NCBI RefSeq assembly: GCF_002127325.2
Contig: NC_035443.2
Location: 144,102,073 to 144,166,072, forward strand
Reading direction: 5' to 3'
DNA from: Helianthus annuus
Taxonomy: Eukaryota; Streptophyta; Magnoliopsida; Asterales; Asteraceae
Length of the DNA: 64,000 bases
Part shown: in pieces, positions 12,151 through 24,078 of the stretch
How positions within the stretch are numbered: position 1 is the first letter of the stretch
Layout of the letters: each line of letters starts with the position of its first letter
Position numbers and translations under genes: made by a program
Notes under the pieces: model-generated
Seen by the model: the letters and a program-made list of their open reading frames with translations, nothing else
What the model was told of the DNA's origin: nothing
The model's database searches: none

Positions 12151-14474
12151 CAACAGAAATGTTCATGTAAATCAATGTGTCCATATGTTGAGTAAACATA
12201 TGCAACAGAAATGTAATGTAAATCAATGTGTCCATATGCTGAGTAAACATATGCAACAGAAATGTTCATGTAAATCAATGTGTCCATATGCTGCGTAAAC
12301 ATATGCAACAGAAATGTAATGTAAATCAATGTACTAAGTATGCACACAATGGGCATACATAGCATGAAATGTAATGAAATCATGTACTATAATGTACTAA
12401 CAACATAGCAGGCATATGATGTGAAAACATGGAAAGCATGAATGTAACAGATAGGCACATGTGTTTCACCCCAAAACAGTTTAGAAAACGGTAAAAGAGG
12501 GGTTCAATGTACTCACCTGAGATTGCTTTGAATTCCTTGTATAATAACCAGATAATGCTAAAGGTCACGGGATATCAAACGGCACCTAATAGGTAGCTAT
12601 GTTAATATACCGGACCAAATCGGAAGGATCGGATAGTATGCGGATTCGTAAACCAAACGAGTATGGAGACTCGTATAATATGGTTTAGCAAAGCCTACAT
12701 ACTAAAATGAAACCTAACCTAAGTGCTTGCGACCCATTACGACCCGTTTAGGTAGCTTATGCTACCCTAACGCGTCGTTCGCGTAGAACGCGTTCGGAAC
12801 GCCTAACATCGTGACCACAAGGTATAACCTCGGAAGGTTATAGCTATGGTCACCTAATGTGTTTGGTCGGATCCTAATGATCGATCAAATGGGTCGGGTT
12901 CGAAAGTATAAGCGATGGTTTAGATCGCTTACCTTACGACCCTATATAAGCACTAAACTAAAAGTGACGAGCTAAGCATGTTAGAACATGCTTAACTAAG
13001 ATTAGAAAACAGGTTTGGCATCAAAACAAACGGCTTTGATGCTCATGAGTAGTTTGGTTACAAAATATGCAAGAATGCACATTTTGGCCAAAACTACGAC
13101 TCGTCACTGAGCCTAGATAACGTGGTAATTAGTAGGTATAGTCACTACGGACTATAACCATCGTGATCACACTCACGTTATGAAGTTCCATGAACTTCGG
13201 GTTGACCATAGGCTGGTCAATGCAGAAAGTCAACAAAACGTTGACTTTCGGACTCGAAAAGTGAATAAAAGAACGAAAGAAGACTTACGGAGGGTCCCCG
13301 AATGCTAATCTAGATCAAAGAGCTCAGGTATGAAGCAATGGCATCAACTTAGAGCATTTTGATCAGATTGTGTGAGTTTTTAGCAACAAGGGGGGGGGGG
13401 GTATTTATAGGAGAAGTAGAGCCGTTAGGATCGTTTCTTGATTTTCGTGCCACGATCCTAAGCGTCCACTTGTCAAAATGTTGTTGTTACTGAAAATGGC
13501 CCTTGGCTCTTGATTGGGTGAAAGGGCATTGCCCCTTGAACGAACAAAAGGCCAACTGCAAGTGGATTCAATGAATCTGCTGTACTGTGGACTACTTACG
13601 GACCGTATGGGTTTTGGCTTACGGTCCGTAAGCCCTTAGTTTGGCAGATTTACAGTTTTGGTCCCTGCAGCTCCAAAACTTGGTATTTGATGCATTTTTG
13701 ACATGTTTAAGCCCCGTTAACCCCATTTCAAAGCTCTAAAATGATGTTAAAGTATAGGGAACTTAAAATGTGCTCAAAAATATCCCGGATGTCGGTTCGT
13801 TTGGCCGTACGGTCGCGATGTTCGGTTAATTACGACGGAATGCGCATAAGCGCGAAAGACGATCCAAATTGTGCGACGAATGGATTTTTCTCATGCCAAA
13901 CACTAAGGCATAATATAAGGATGCTTACATAAATTTTTGGATGTCCGGATGTATTCAGAACGTAAGTTATGCGCAAAAGTGCAAACTTGTGCACTTTTTG
14001 ACACTTTTAGCCCCTGAATGATCCAAAAGTTTGTTTTAGCATACCAAACCCCTCAAAGCCTATTTCTAAGCTATGTAAAGGATATTTATGGTATGTTTAA
14101 CTTATGGACATGTTCCAGAATGTTTGTTATAGTTCGAATTGGCATACTTTCGCAGTTTGTCAATTTTAGTCCCTGTAAGCGAATTAACTTGTTTTTGCCA
14201 TACCAAAGCCTTCAAAACTTATTTCTAAGTTATGTAAAGGTTATTTAAGGTATGTTGAGTATATGTTGATGTTCCGGAGTATTTTTCGCATTAAACTGAG
14301 CACGTTTAAGCACCAGTTAGCGTATAACTCTCCAGAAAGCGATGTAGAGTTTGAAATTGAACAAAAGTCAAAACATGAAAAATGTAAAACACAACCAAAC
14401 AAACATTGGGATAAAATAACATTGTTTTATTGATAACTGAACTGTTCACAATGATTACAAGCACAAATGTTACA
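12151..14474 (-). repeat. Left LTR of element B, second segment
   Basis: Continuation of B's LTR beyond element A, matching 21040-21627 plus 30542-32295. On the minus strand it has a TATA box (13402-13409) beside a G-homopolymer run and a GTAAGT 5' splice site at 13288. It ends TGTTACA at 14468-14474. No gene. Confidence 0.9.
13402..13409 (-). promoter_or_regulatory. TATA box in the LTR of element B
   Basis: TATAAATA on the minus strand just downstream of a run of C on that strand. The same arrangement recurs in the right LTR near 31223. A GTAAGT 5' splice site lies 114 nt downstream. Confidence 0.55.
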
Positions 14475-14510
14475 GTCTCCCCTACTTGTGAAAATTTCGT
14501 CCCGAAATTT
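14475..14510 (-). promoter_or_regulatory. Polypurine tract and hairpin of element B
   Basis: On the minus strand AAGTAGGGGAGAC (14487-14475) directly precedes the LTR. Just upstream is a perfect 8-bp hairpin, AAATTTCG (14492-14499), loop TCC, CGAAATTT (14503-14510), matching the one in A, C, G and H. Confidence 0.8.
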
Positions 14511-17500
14511 ATTTAGAGGAAACTCGTGGAAAAAGATGTGGATATTTTGCCTTCATTTGATCTTCACGTTCCCAAGTAAACTCGGGTCCACGTTTAGATT
14601 CCCATCGAACCTTGACCAAAGGAATGCACTTGCGTTTAAGCCACTTGACTTCACGTTCCATGATTTCTACCGGTTTCTCAACAAATTTCAGTGTTTTATC
14701 AACACGAATTTCGTCAAGCGGTATGTGGAGGTTCTCATCAGCTAAAAACCTCTTGAGATTGGACACGTGAAAGGTTGGATGAACATTTCCAAGTTCAGGA
14801 GGTAACTCAAGTCTGTAGGCTACCTTACCGATTCTTTCGACGATCTTGAATGGTCCAACGTATCTAGGTGCAAGTTTTCCTTTCTTTCCGAATCTGATCA
14901 CACCTTTCCAAGGTGAGACCTTAAGTAATACTCGATCACCGACTTGAAAATCCAAGGGCTTGCGTTTTAGGTCCGCGTAACTCTTTTGACGGCTTCTAGC
15001 TGTCTGAAGGTTATCACGAACTTTCTTAACCTTGTCTGTTGTCTCTAAAATGAGGGCAGGTCCAGTAAGTTGGGCCTCGCCAATCTCATTCCAGCAGACC
15101 GGTGAACGACATTTTCGACCATAGAGAGCCTCGAAAGGAGCCATGTTGATGCTGGAGTGATAACTGTTGTTATAGGAGAATTCAATCAATGGAAGATGTG
15201 AATCCAACTACCACCAAAATCGATCACACAAGCTCTAAGCATATCCTCCAGTGTCTGGATTGTTCTTTCAGATTGACCATCCGTTTGCGGATGATAAGCT
15301 GTGCTCAGATTAAGTTGAGACACCATAGCAGATTGCATGGTTCTCCAAAAATGAGAAGTGAAACGAGCATCCCTGTCAGAAATGATGTTCAAAGGAACAC
15401 CATGTCGAGCTACGATTTCATCTACATAAATTTGAGCAAGTTTGTCAGCCGAAAAATCCTCATGGATTGGCAAGAAATGTGCTGACTTGGTAAGACGATC
15501 AACGACTACCCAGATGGCATCGTGACCTTTCTTTGTGCGCGGAAGTTTGGTAATGAGATCCATAGTAATGTTTTCCCATTTCCAAACTGGGATCTCTGGT
15601 TGCTCCAATAATCCGGAAGGACGCTGATGTTCAGCCTTAACCTTAAGACAAGTAAGGCATTTGGATACGTATAAGGCAATGTCTTTCTTCATACCAGGCC
15701 ACCAATACTGAATACGAAGATCCTTATACATCTTATCTGAGCCAGGATGAATAGAATAACGAGACTTATGGGCTTCATCCATAGGCAAGGTACGAAGATT
15801 ATCTTGGCTTGGGACCCACAAACGGTCCATGAAGTAATACGATCCATTGTCCTTCAGTTCTAGAGCAGGAGTTATGTGATAAGGAAATTCCTTATCCATC
15901 AAACCTTGTGAAACACAAGCTTGTTGAGCCTGAGAAATACGAGCTTGGATATCGGATTGAGCTTGAATAACCGATTGGACATGTACACAATGAAGCTTAG
16001 TACGTTCCTTGCGACTCAAAGCATCGGCCACGACATTCGCATTACCAGGATGGTAGCGAATCTCGCAGTCATAGTCGTTTAGAAGTTCAACCCAACGTCG
16101 TTGTCTCATGTTGAGTTCTTTCTGATTGAAGATATGCTGGAGACTTTTGTGGTCTGTGAAAACCACACATTTTGTACCGTACAAGTAGTGTCTCCAAATC
16201 TTAAGAGCGAAGACAACTGCACCCAACTCAAGATCATGAGTGGTGTAGTTCTTCTCATGTATCTTAAATTGCCTTGATGCGTATGCTACGACTTTGTTTC
16301 TTTGCATCAGGACGCAGCCAAGACCCAATTTAGATGCGTCGCAATAAACGACGAAATCATCATTGCCCTCAGGCAAAGTTAGGACAGGCGCGTCGCAAAG
16401 CTTTTGTTTCAAAGTCAGAAACGCTTCCTCTTGTTTGACTCCCCAATCAAAGGGCTTGTTCTTCTGTGTTAGAGCAGTTAGAGGAACTGCAATCTTTGAG
16501 AAGTTTTCTATGAAGCGGCGATAATATCCCGCTAGACCAAGAAAAGAACGGACTTTAGTAGGAGTAGTTGGCGTATCCCAATCCTTAATCGCACTGATCT
16601 TGGAGGGATCTACATGAATACCTTGTTCGTTGACAATGTGTCCTAAGAATTGAACTTCTTTAAGCCAAAATTCACACTTAGAGAATTTGGCGAAAAGTTG
16701 CTCTTTCTTTAGGAGTTCCAAAGTAAGACGGAGATGTTGTTCATGGTCAGCTCGCGTCTTAGAATATATTAATATGTCATCAATGAACACGATGATGAAC
16801 TTATCCAAATAAGGTTTGCAGACCCTATTCATTAAGTCCATGAAAACAGCAGGAGCATTAGTCAAACCGAACGGCATGACTGTGAACTCATAATGTCCAT
16901 AGCGAGTACGGAACGCCGTCTTGGGAATATCTTCTTCATGCACACGGAGTTGATGATATCCAGATCGTAGATCAATCTTTGAAAAGTAAGAAGCGCCTTG
17001 CAATTGATCAAAGAGATCATCAATGCGAGGTAGGGGATATCGATTCTTGATGGTGAGCTTGTTAAGCTCACGATAATCGATACACATCCTAAAAGATCCA
17101 TCCTTCTTCTTTACAAAAAGAATGGGAGCACCCCAAGGTGAAAAGCTAGGACGGATAAAACCTTTGTCAGAGAGCTCCTGAAGCTGCTTAGATAGCTCTT
17201 GCATCTCAGACGGTGCAAGACGGTATGGAGCTCTGGCAATGGGATTTGCAGCAGGTACGAGATCAATACAAAACTCGACTTGGCGTGCTGGAGGTAGACC
17301 AGGTAACTCTTCAGGGAAAACTTCAGAATAATTCCGAACGACAGGCATATCTGAAATAGACTTACCCTTGCCTTTATCTGCTGTAACATGTGCTAAGAAA
17401 GCCACATAGTGCTTTCGCAGATACTTCCGAGCTTTAAAACAAGACATGAGTTTGAGACCACCGGCAGGCTTCTCACCACGAACCTGTAGGATCTCGCCTG

Positions 17501-19025
17501 TCGACAGCGGCACACGAACAATCTTCTCAGAACAAACTATCTCTGCGCGATGCTTAGATAACCAATCCATTCCCACAATAACGTCGAAGCTTCCAAGTTG
17601 CATTGGCGTGAGGTCAATAGGAAAAATATGGTCGTTAAGGTTCAACTGGCAGTTGCATAGAACAGAATTAAGAACAATGGGTTCACCACTGGCAACCTCT
17701 ACTGTCAAAGGTTTACCTAGTTTCATTCTAGACACGCGAAGCATTGTCTCAAAAGACAGTGACACAAAGCTCTTGTCGGCACCCGAATCAAAAAGAACAG
17801 ATGCTGGCTGATTATTAATAAAGAACGTACCGTTCACCACTTCATTGTCTGCTTGTGCTTCTTGTGCATTCATGTTGAAGACTCGACCTCGAGCCTGAGC
17901 CTGATTTTGGTTTGCATTCTGGTTCTGGTTGGCTAGTCTTGGACACCGATTTCTGTAGTGGGTCAGATCCCCACAGTTATAACAAGCATCTGGTGGGTAT
18001 TGTGGTCGTGCAGCTTGACCCTGTTTCTGCGCAAGAGGCTGAGCAAATTGTTGAGCAGGGTTCTGAACTGCGCGATTCTGAGCAAACCGACAAACATCGG
18101 CAAGATGACCTGACTTCCCACAGTTAGTACAGAAACGGCACTGATATTGCGGCTGATGGTGACTGTTGCATTGATTGCACAAAGGTGCACTTCCTGAATA
18201 GGGCTTCTTTGCTGGAGGCTGGTTGGGAGCTGCCTGGTTCGCTTGGGCAGTGACAGCATAGTTTTGGGAAGCCTTACGCTTCTTTGCCCTTTTTGATGAA
18301 CCAGACTCCTTTCCATTCTTGTTTTGACCTTTCTTGCTATCTTCTTCGTCAGCCGACTGCTTCTTGCCCTTGTCACCCTTCCTGTGTAATTTATTCTTTC
18401 GAATCTGCGACTCAGTCAACGTCGCTGATAGGTTGCTACCAGTAAGGATGTCTTGTACCGAGTCAGGCAGGCCGTCGATGTACCTTTCGATAGCCTTATC
18501 GAGTAGGGTAACCATAGTCGGGCAAAGCAGACTCAACTCCTCAAACCTATCAGTATAAGCCCTGTGCTCGCCACTATCTTGCTTCAAAACATCAAATTCT
18601 TTCTCCAACGCTCGTTGTTCATGACGAGGACAAAACTCCCTCATCATAAGAGCTCTTAGTTCAGCCCACGTCTGAGCTAGAGCAACTTCTGCACCTTGAT
18701 CTCTCATAACCCCGTTCCACCACGTAAGAGCCCTCTTCTGAAACACACTCGAAGAAAACTCGACCTTGCGATTGTCAGGACACTGCACATGACGGAAAGT
18801 GTTCTCGATGCTCTCGAACCACTGAAGAAGCCCGGTTGCTCCCTCAGAACCACTAAACTTGAGTGGCTTAGCCGAGTTAAAATCCTTGTATTTGCATGTA
18901 CCATTGTTGTTGTTGTTGGCCTGGTTCCATTGAGCAAAGAGATTTGGGAATTGAGCAGCCATCTACTGCGCAATAATTTCTGCCAGCTCGGCAGTAGCTA
19001 TCTGGTTGTCGCGTCGAGGAGGCAT
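14509..19025 (-). pseudogene. Gag-pol of element B, broken by a stop and a frameshift
   Basis: Ty3/Gypsy polyprotein in two open pieces, 18962-15186 (1258 codons) and 15207-14509 (232 codons). Numbering from the Met at 18962: zinc knuckles CTNC... and CYNC..., aspartic protease DSGA (Asp 392), reverse transcriptase FIDD (Asp 728), RNase H YCDAS, integrase Asp 1135, Asp 1196, Glu 1232. The C-terminal integrase and chromodomain-like tail are in the second piece. The frames join at about 15205 inside the conserved GGSW...[12 protein letters not shown] region, so a single-base loss in a G run is the likely cause. An ATG at 19025-19023 opens the natural N-terminus, but codon 21 is TAG (18965-18963), probably from CAG; translation could restart at the next Met. 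All catalytic residues remain, so decay is recent. Its [10 protein letters not shown] motif keeps the Asp that element A has lost. Confidence 0.9.
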
Positions 19026-19632
19026 TCTAGAAGAGAAAAACATGAAATGAAACGAGTGAGATGATTGGATGAAGAGAATGAGATGAAGCAAAATCAACAA
19101 AAGCAAAGATGGCGGTTATGCATCGCAAAGCAAACAAGCGACATGAAATGTCTAGTCAAAGTAAATGGGTCAGAATTAGTGTATCGCGAAGACATGCTCG
19201 CCTATAAGTGAACACTCAGCCCAAGAGTTCCCAGGTAAGAGTGACTGGTCCGATTATGTGGATTTGTACGAACACTCTAGCCTTAGACAGAAAACTCAGG
19301 GTACAGGCATTCACTCTTCCAGTTCGCACGTGTTCACACTATTAAAGCCCCAAAACCTTGACGAGATTTTTGAGAATCCAAAGGGGTTCAAAACCATATA
19401 ACAGAGGGTTCAAAACCTAGTAATCAATCATCCTAGAACAGATGATTAATTTTCAAAGCGGATTCGGAACCGAAGTTCCCGTTGTGGTTATCACCTAAGG
19501 ATAGGTGAAGTGCATGTTTTAAAATCTAAACACAAGATAACTTGTGTTAGGGTCCTAGAAAGTTATAGTCTAGATCAAAACATTACTAATAACCTAATTC
19601 CCTATAACCAATGGCTCTGATACCAACTCTTC
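19026..19632 (-). other. 5' leader of element B with PBS
   Basis: Non-coding leader between PBS and gag. The PBS (19613-19625) reads TGGTATCAGAGCC on the minus strand. A stem pairs GTTATAG (19562-19568) with CTATAAC (19602-19608), the same place as in A and C but with changed, still-pairing bases. Several other small inverted repeats (for example CACCTATCCTTAGGTG) are visible. The TAGG-GTGAAACCC loops of A and C are at most weakly represented. Confidence 0.75.
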
Positions 19633-21627
19633 TGTCACACCCCGACCGTGTATAACATGCAACCGCGGCGAAAAACGTCGGGGAGTGTTGTGGACAGAAT
19701 TAATTGTTATACAACCATGGAAATTAAAGTCACATTTTATTTATCAAACACGGGTGTTACATTGTCTTAAAAGGAAGTACAGAATTCAAAACATAGTTAT
19801 ACTAGTTCTATCTTCATTTTTAGTCTCTAAGGCACAGGTCCGCCCTAGTATCGTGATCAACATCTTATGGAACAGCTCCTGAAAACACATGTGAAAGTAG
19901 GTACGTCAGCATAAAAATGCCTGTGAGATACATAGGTTTTGTGAAAGTGGGATTCATGACTTGAGTTTTAAAGAAATGTTTAATAATAGTCAGTCATGAA
20001 CCTTGTAATTTGTCTCGCTTTGTAAACCATTTGAAAAGCGATAATATCAGATGATATGTATAGATAAACGTAAGGTTAAATGAATAACCTAGTAAAATGA
20101 GTTGAATAAGATAAGTTGTTTTGTAAGACAATGTTTTATGAAAAGTATGTTATTTGTATAAATGTTATATGTCTAAACTGAAATGATTTAGATAATGCTA
20201 AGATATGTAATATTATACAAACATTTATATATAGGCAGTATCAGCGGCGGATCCACCATGTTTGCATCATATTACATACTTCACGTTACTCAAACCATTT
20301 ACCCAAACCATCCACCATGTAAGATTGTTCTCGTATAACTCAATTGTCAAGTGTTATTGTGTAAATCATGTCAAATGTCTATGTTTAATGTAAACCACCA
20401 AATGTGTATGTCAATGTCAACGTGTTTATGTTCAATGTAAATCATGTAATGTGTATCCCAAAATGTATCATGTACGGTAAGCGAAATGTATCAACTTAAA
20501 CCATATGTAAAATGCACAAAACAAGTCGTTGAAGTAAAACGTGGTTTAAATCAACGTTATGTTCTGTGAAAAAAAAATGCATGCTCTATTGATATTAACA
20601 TTTATGCGGTATTGTGAAATATGCATACATCCAAGCCTTGAGACTGTGGCGATAAACCCTTAAACAAATTAAAGGTTTATCTAAGTTATGTATATCGAAT
20701 TCGGTCATTCCTTACAATCCTATCAAACCCAGGACTTCAGGAACGGGAGTTGTCAATTCCTATGGTACCACTACCTACTAACGAACGGCGTAGCTAATGT
20801 TAATGAATGTATTGTCCCATGTTAAACAAACCAAATGTCATAACAAAATGAAGGCATGGGATGTAAACAATTGTACTAAGTATGCTAAGTAAACATACGA
20901 AGCAGAAATGTTCATGTAAATCAATGTGTCCATATGCTGAGTAAACATATGCAACAGAAATGTTCATGTAAATCAATGTGTCCATATGCTGAGTAAACAT
21001 ATGCAACAGAAATGTAATGTAAATCAATGTGTCCATATGCTGAGTAAACATATGCAACAGAAATGTTCATGTAAATCAATGTGTCCATATGCTGAGTAAA
21101 CATATGCAACAGAAATGTAATGTAAATCAGTGTGTCCATATGCTGAGTAAACATATGCAACAGAAATGTTCATGTAAATCAATGTGTCCATATGCTGAGT
21201 AAACATATGCAACAGAAATGTAATGTAAATCAATGTACTAAGTATGCACACAATGGGCATACATAGCATGAAATGTAATGAAATCATGTACTATAATGCA
21301 CTAACAACATAGCAGGCATATGATGTGAAAACATGGAAAGCATGAATGTAACAGATAGGCACATGTGTTTCACCCCAAAACAGTTTAGAAAACGGTAAAA
21401 GAGGGGTTCAATGTACTCACCTGAGATTGCTTTGAATTCCTTGTATAATAACCAGATAATGCTAAAGGTCACGGGATATTAAACGGCACCTAATAGGTAG
21501 CTATGTTAATATACCGGACCAAATCGGAAGGATCGGATAGTATGCGGGTTCGTAAACCAAACGAGTATGGAGACTCGTATAATATGGTTTAACAAAGCCT
21601 ACATACTAAAATGAAACCTAACCTAAG
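19633..21627 (-). repeat. Right LTR of element B, first segment
   Basis: Starts TGTCACACCCCGACC at 19633. From 20301 it matches window bases 1-753 and 12151 onward. A plausible 3' splice site (TTTTCAG on the minus strand) ends at 19879. The segment ends at the target duplication CTAAG (21623-21627) of element C. No gene. Confidence 0.9.
20885..21235. repeat. ~51-bp tandem repeat array inside the LTR of B
   Basis: About seven units of 50-51 bp. They alternate between a form with GTTCATGTAAATC and one with GTAATGTAAATC, each followed by AATGTGTCCATATGCTGAG. The left LTR has its own copy of the array at about 595-753 and 12146-12330, split by element A. The minus-strand frames rich in HMFTQHMDTLIY are just translations of this repeat. 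Confidence 0.85.
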
Positions 21628-24062
21628 GGTAACGCCCTGCTTTTTCATACTTTCCATAATTAGAAAGCTCGCCTTGTAGTGCTATTTTTGGAAATCTTGT
21701 ATTATTGTAGTCGTCTTTTCGTTGTAAAATCCAAGACTTGGATCATAAATAAAATTCGTATTTCTTTAAATTCACCATCTACATATTCATACATGTTCAT
21801 ACGTTGGAATTCATTGTACATCGAATCCTTATTTGTAATTCATACTTATACGACACTTATTCACGGTGCATGTCCATGCTTGTCCTTAAATTGTTGATAC
21901 CTAAAAACCCCAAATAATATACTTATTTATACAACGGTTAATCATCTAAAATGTGACATATACTTGTCACTTACAAACATGTTACATACTTGTACATTAC
22001 ACTTTTTACCTAATTAAATCATGTTTTATTTCATATTTCACCTTGTTACAAGTTAGGGGAAACATTGTTGCATATTATTACACAACTTAATTAACAAAAT
22101 TACTCATAATAATGTTTTAAAAATAAAAAAAAATAAAGAAATATGGCAGCCCCAATTCAGCAAAATTCAGCGCCATATAGTTGGGTTTTGTGGGCTAGTT
22201 TTAAGGTGTAACCCCTTCTAAACACTTCCAAAGCCCAACCCATTGAAACCCTAATCCTTCCCCCTATAAATACCACTTATAACCAGCCTCCCTACCACTT
22301 TTGCAACCCTAAAAACTCTCAAAACATCCTCCAAACCGTAGCTGAAAGCAAAGGTTCGAGCAGATTGACACCCCTTCACGAAAATGAGCATAACTCACTC
22401 AGTTCTTATCCGATTCACTCGATTCTTTTTCCTACTACTTTGTATTGACCTTATCTACGTTTCCATGGGTTTTTTCACGGTAAATAAGTCCCTGGAGCTC
22501 CAGCAAAAAAGCTCCAAAGTCCACTGATTGTTTTTGTTTTCATGAAATCCTTGTTATTTCTTACCAAACTTGAGTCTATCTCATCTCAAACCTATGTCCT
22601 AATGCTTACAACACTTTAGTGGTTGGTTAGGCTTAAAAACAAGGTTGAGTCACTTAAAAATCAGAGGATTAAACCTCATAAACTTGGTGTTTTGTTTAGG
22701 GTTTTTAACCCACAAGTCATGTCAAACTTTGTCTTTGATACATGAGTGATTATGGAACAACTTGGGTTGTCCAAACATACAATCCTCACATGACTTGATG
22801 ATTTCTCTTAGTTAGTGTGTATATTTCTTATTCTTTATTGTATGTTCATGACCCTCCTTGGTTGTTTTTTACATCAAGTGTAGTGGTGAACACATAGAGG
22901 TGCCTAAATGGAAGACTTGATCTTCCTACCTCCTACATGATTTCTATGACATTTAGAGGTACCAAAATGAAGATTTTAATCTTCTACCTCATGCTTGAAC
23001 TATTGGACATATAACCTAAATATATTATTCGAATAATCGAATCTTTGATGATGAACTAGTGTTCATATGTCGGGGTACTAGATTACATCATCCTAGACTA
23101 TGATAACTTGTCACGATTCTAATGGAACCTTGTTCCATGAAAACATCTAAACTCCTTCGAGTTTCCTAGTGTCAAGAACAAGCATCATATGTACTAAATG
23201 ATTATTTTCCATGTTATTCTCATATCTTATTTTTATGTTGTTTTAAACACCGAATCTCGACTCTAAACATACTTGAACTTTAACCCTTATACATTCGGAC
23301 TCTAAATCTCTACTCGTCAACAATTGGATAATCGGAAAGCATATGCAAGCCTTGTGAGTATACTTGTATTTCCCCCTTTTTTTACTTTTACCACTTTTGG
23401 GGTATAACATGTTTACTTATCGAAAAGTTACACATGAACATTTTGCTTAAACACATGAACATTCCTATAACATGCTTGTATACGTGATGGCTTGATACTT
23501 TAAACTTGGGTGAAACTTATGTGTTGAATTTATCATTAACTTCGTACGAGCCAAACCGTGACATATGTAGCGCTATAGGATTAACGACCCGCCCTTTATC
23601 ATCGGTAATGTCATGAGCATATTGCGTTTCCTTGGTTTGATATGTTAGACACATGCCATGTTTAAACGTTTATCTTGAATCACATGCTTGCTATGAGGAA
23701 TTGTTTAAAACTTATCTTTTACTATGTATGTATCAAACTTGTATACTCGCCTTTGCTTTTGCATTGAATTATTTTAAACATGTTACAGGTTGATGAGGAT
23801 GATGCTAAGAAAAGAAGTAGCGTTGATGCCTAGATACACATATAGACGTTAGGGTTTAATATGTTGTATCAATTTTTGTTATGTTGTCATGTTATTTTGT
23901 TAGACTTGTTGTATTTGAATTTCTTGTAATGTTGACAATTCATCTTATGAAATGAAATCGGATTATTTAAATACTTGTCACAATTATTAGCGTTATGATG
24001 TCTCGAGCAATCTTCACACTTCGTCTCATCCCGATGTTTCCGCCATTGGTTGGGGTGTGACA
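21628..24062 (+). repeat. Left LTR of element C
   Basis: Begins GGTAACGCCCTGC (intact form TGTAACGCC at 27262) and ends GGGGTGTGACA. TATA box TATAAATA at 22265-22272. A possible intron runs from a GTAAAT donor at 22480 to a TTACAG acceptor ending at 23788. No gene recognised. Confidence 0.92.
22265..22272 (+). promoter_or_regulatory. TATA box in the LTR of element C
   Basis: TATAAATA in a CCCC-TATAAATA-CC context; recurs in the right LTR near 27898. It is the only good core-promoter motif seen in this LTR. Confidence 0.55.
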
Positions 24063-24065
24063 GAT

Positions 24066-24078
24066 TGGTATCAGAGCC
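24066..24078 (+). other. Primer binding site of element C
   Basis: TGGTATCAGAGCC three bases after the LTR end, complementary to initiator tRNA-Met. It is followed by ATAACTATAGGGAATTAGG, also found beside the PBS of A. A stem pairs ACTATAG (24082-24088) with CTATAGT (24123-24129). Confidence 0.92.

Noticed and set aside
20885..21235. Regularly spaced repeats resembling a CRISPR array
   Set aside because: There are no unique spacers; the units are contiguous tandem repeats inside an LTR in plant DNA.
20800..21287. Overlapping minus-strand frames rich in HMFTQHMDTLIY
   Set aside because: They only translate the 51-bp tandem array in B's LTR and recur at 499-831 and 12071-12383.
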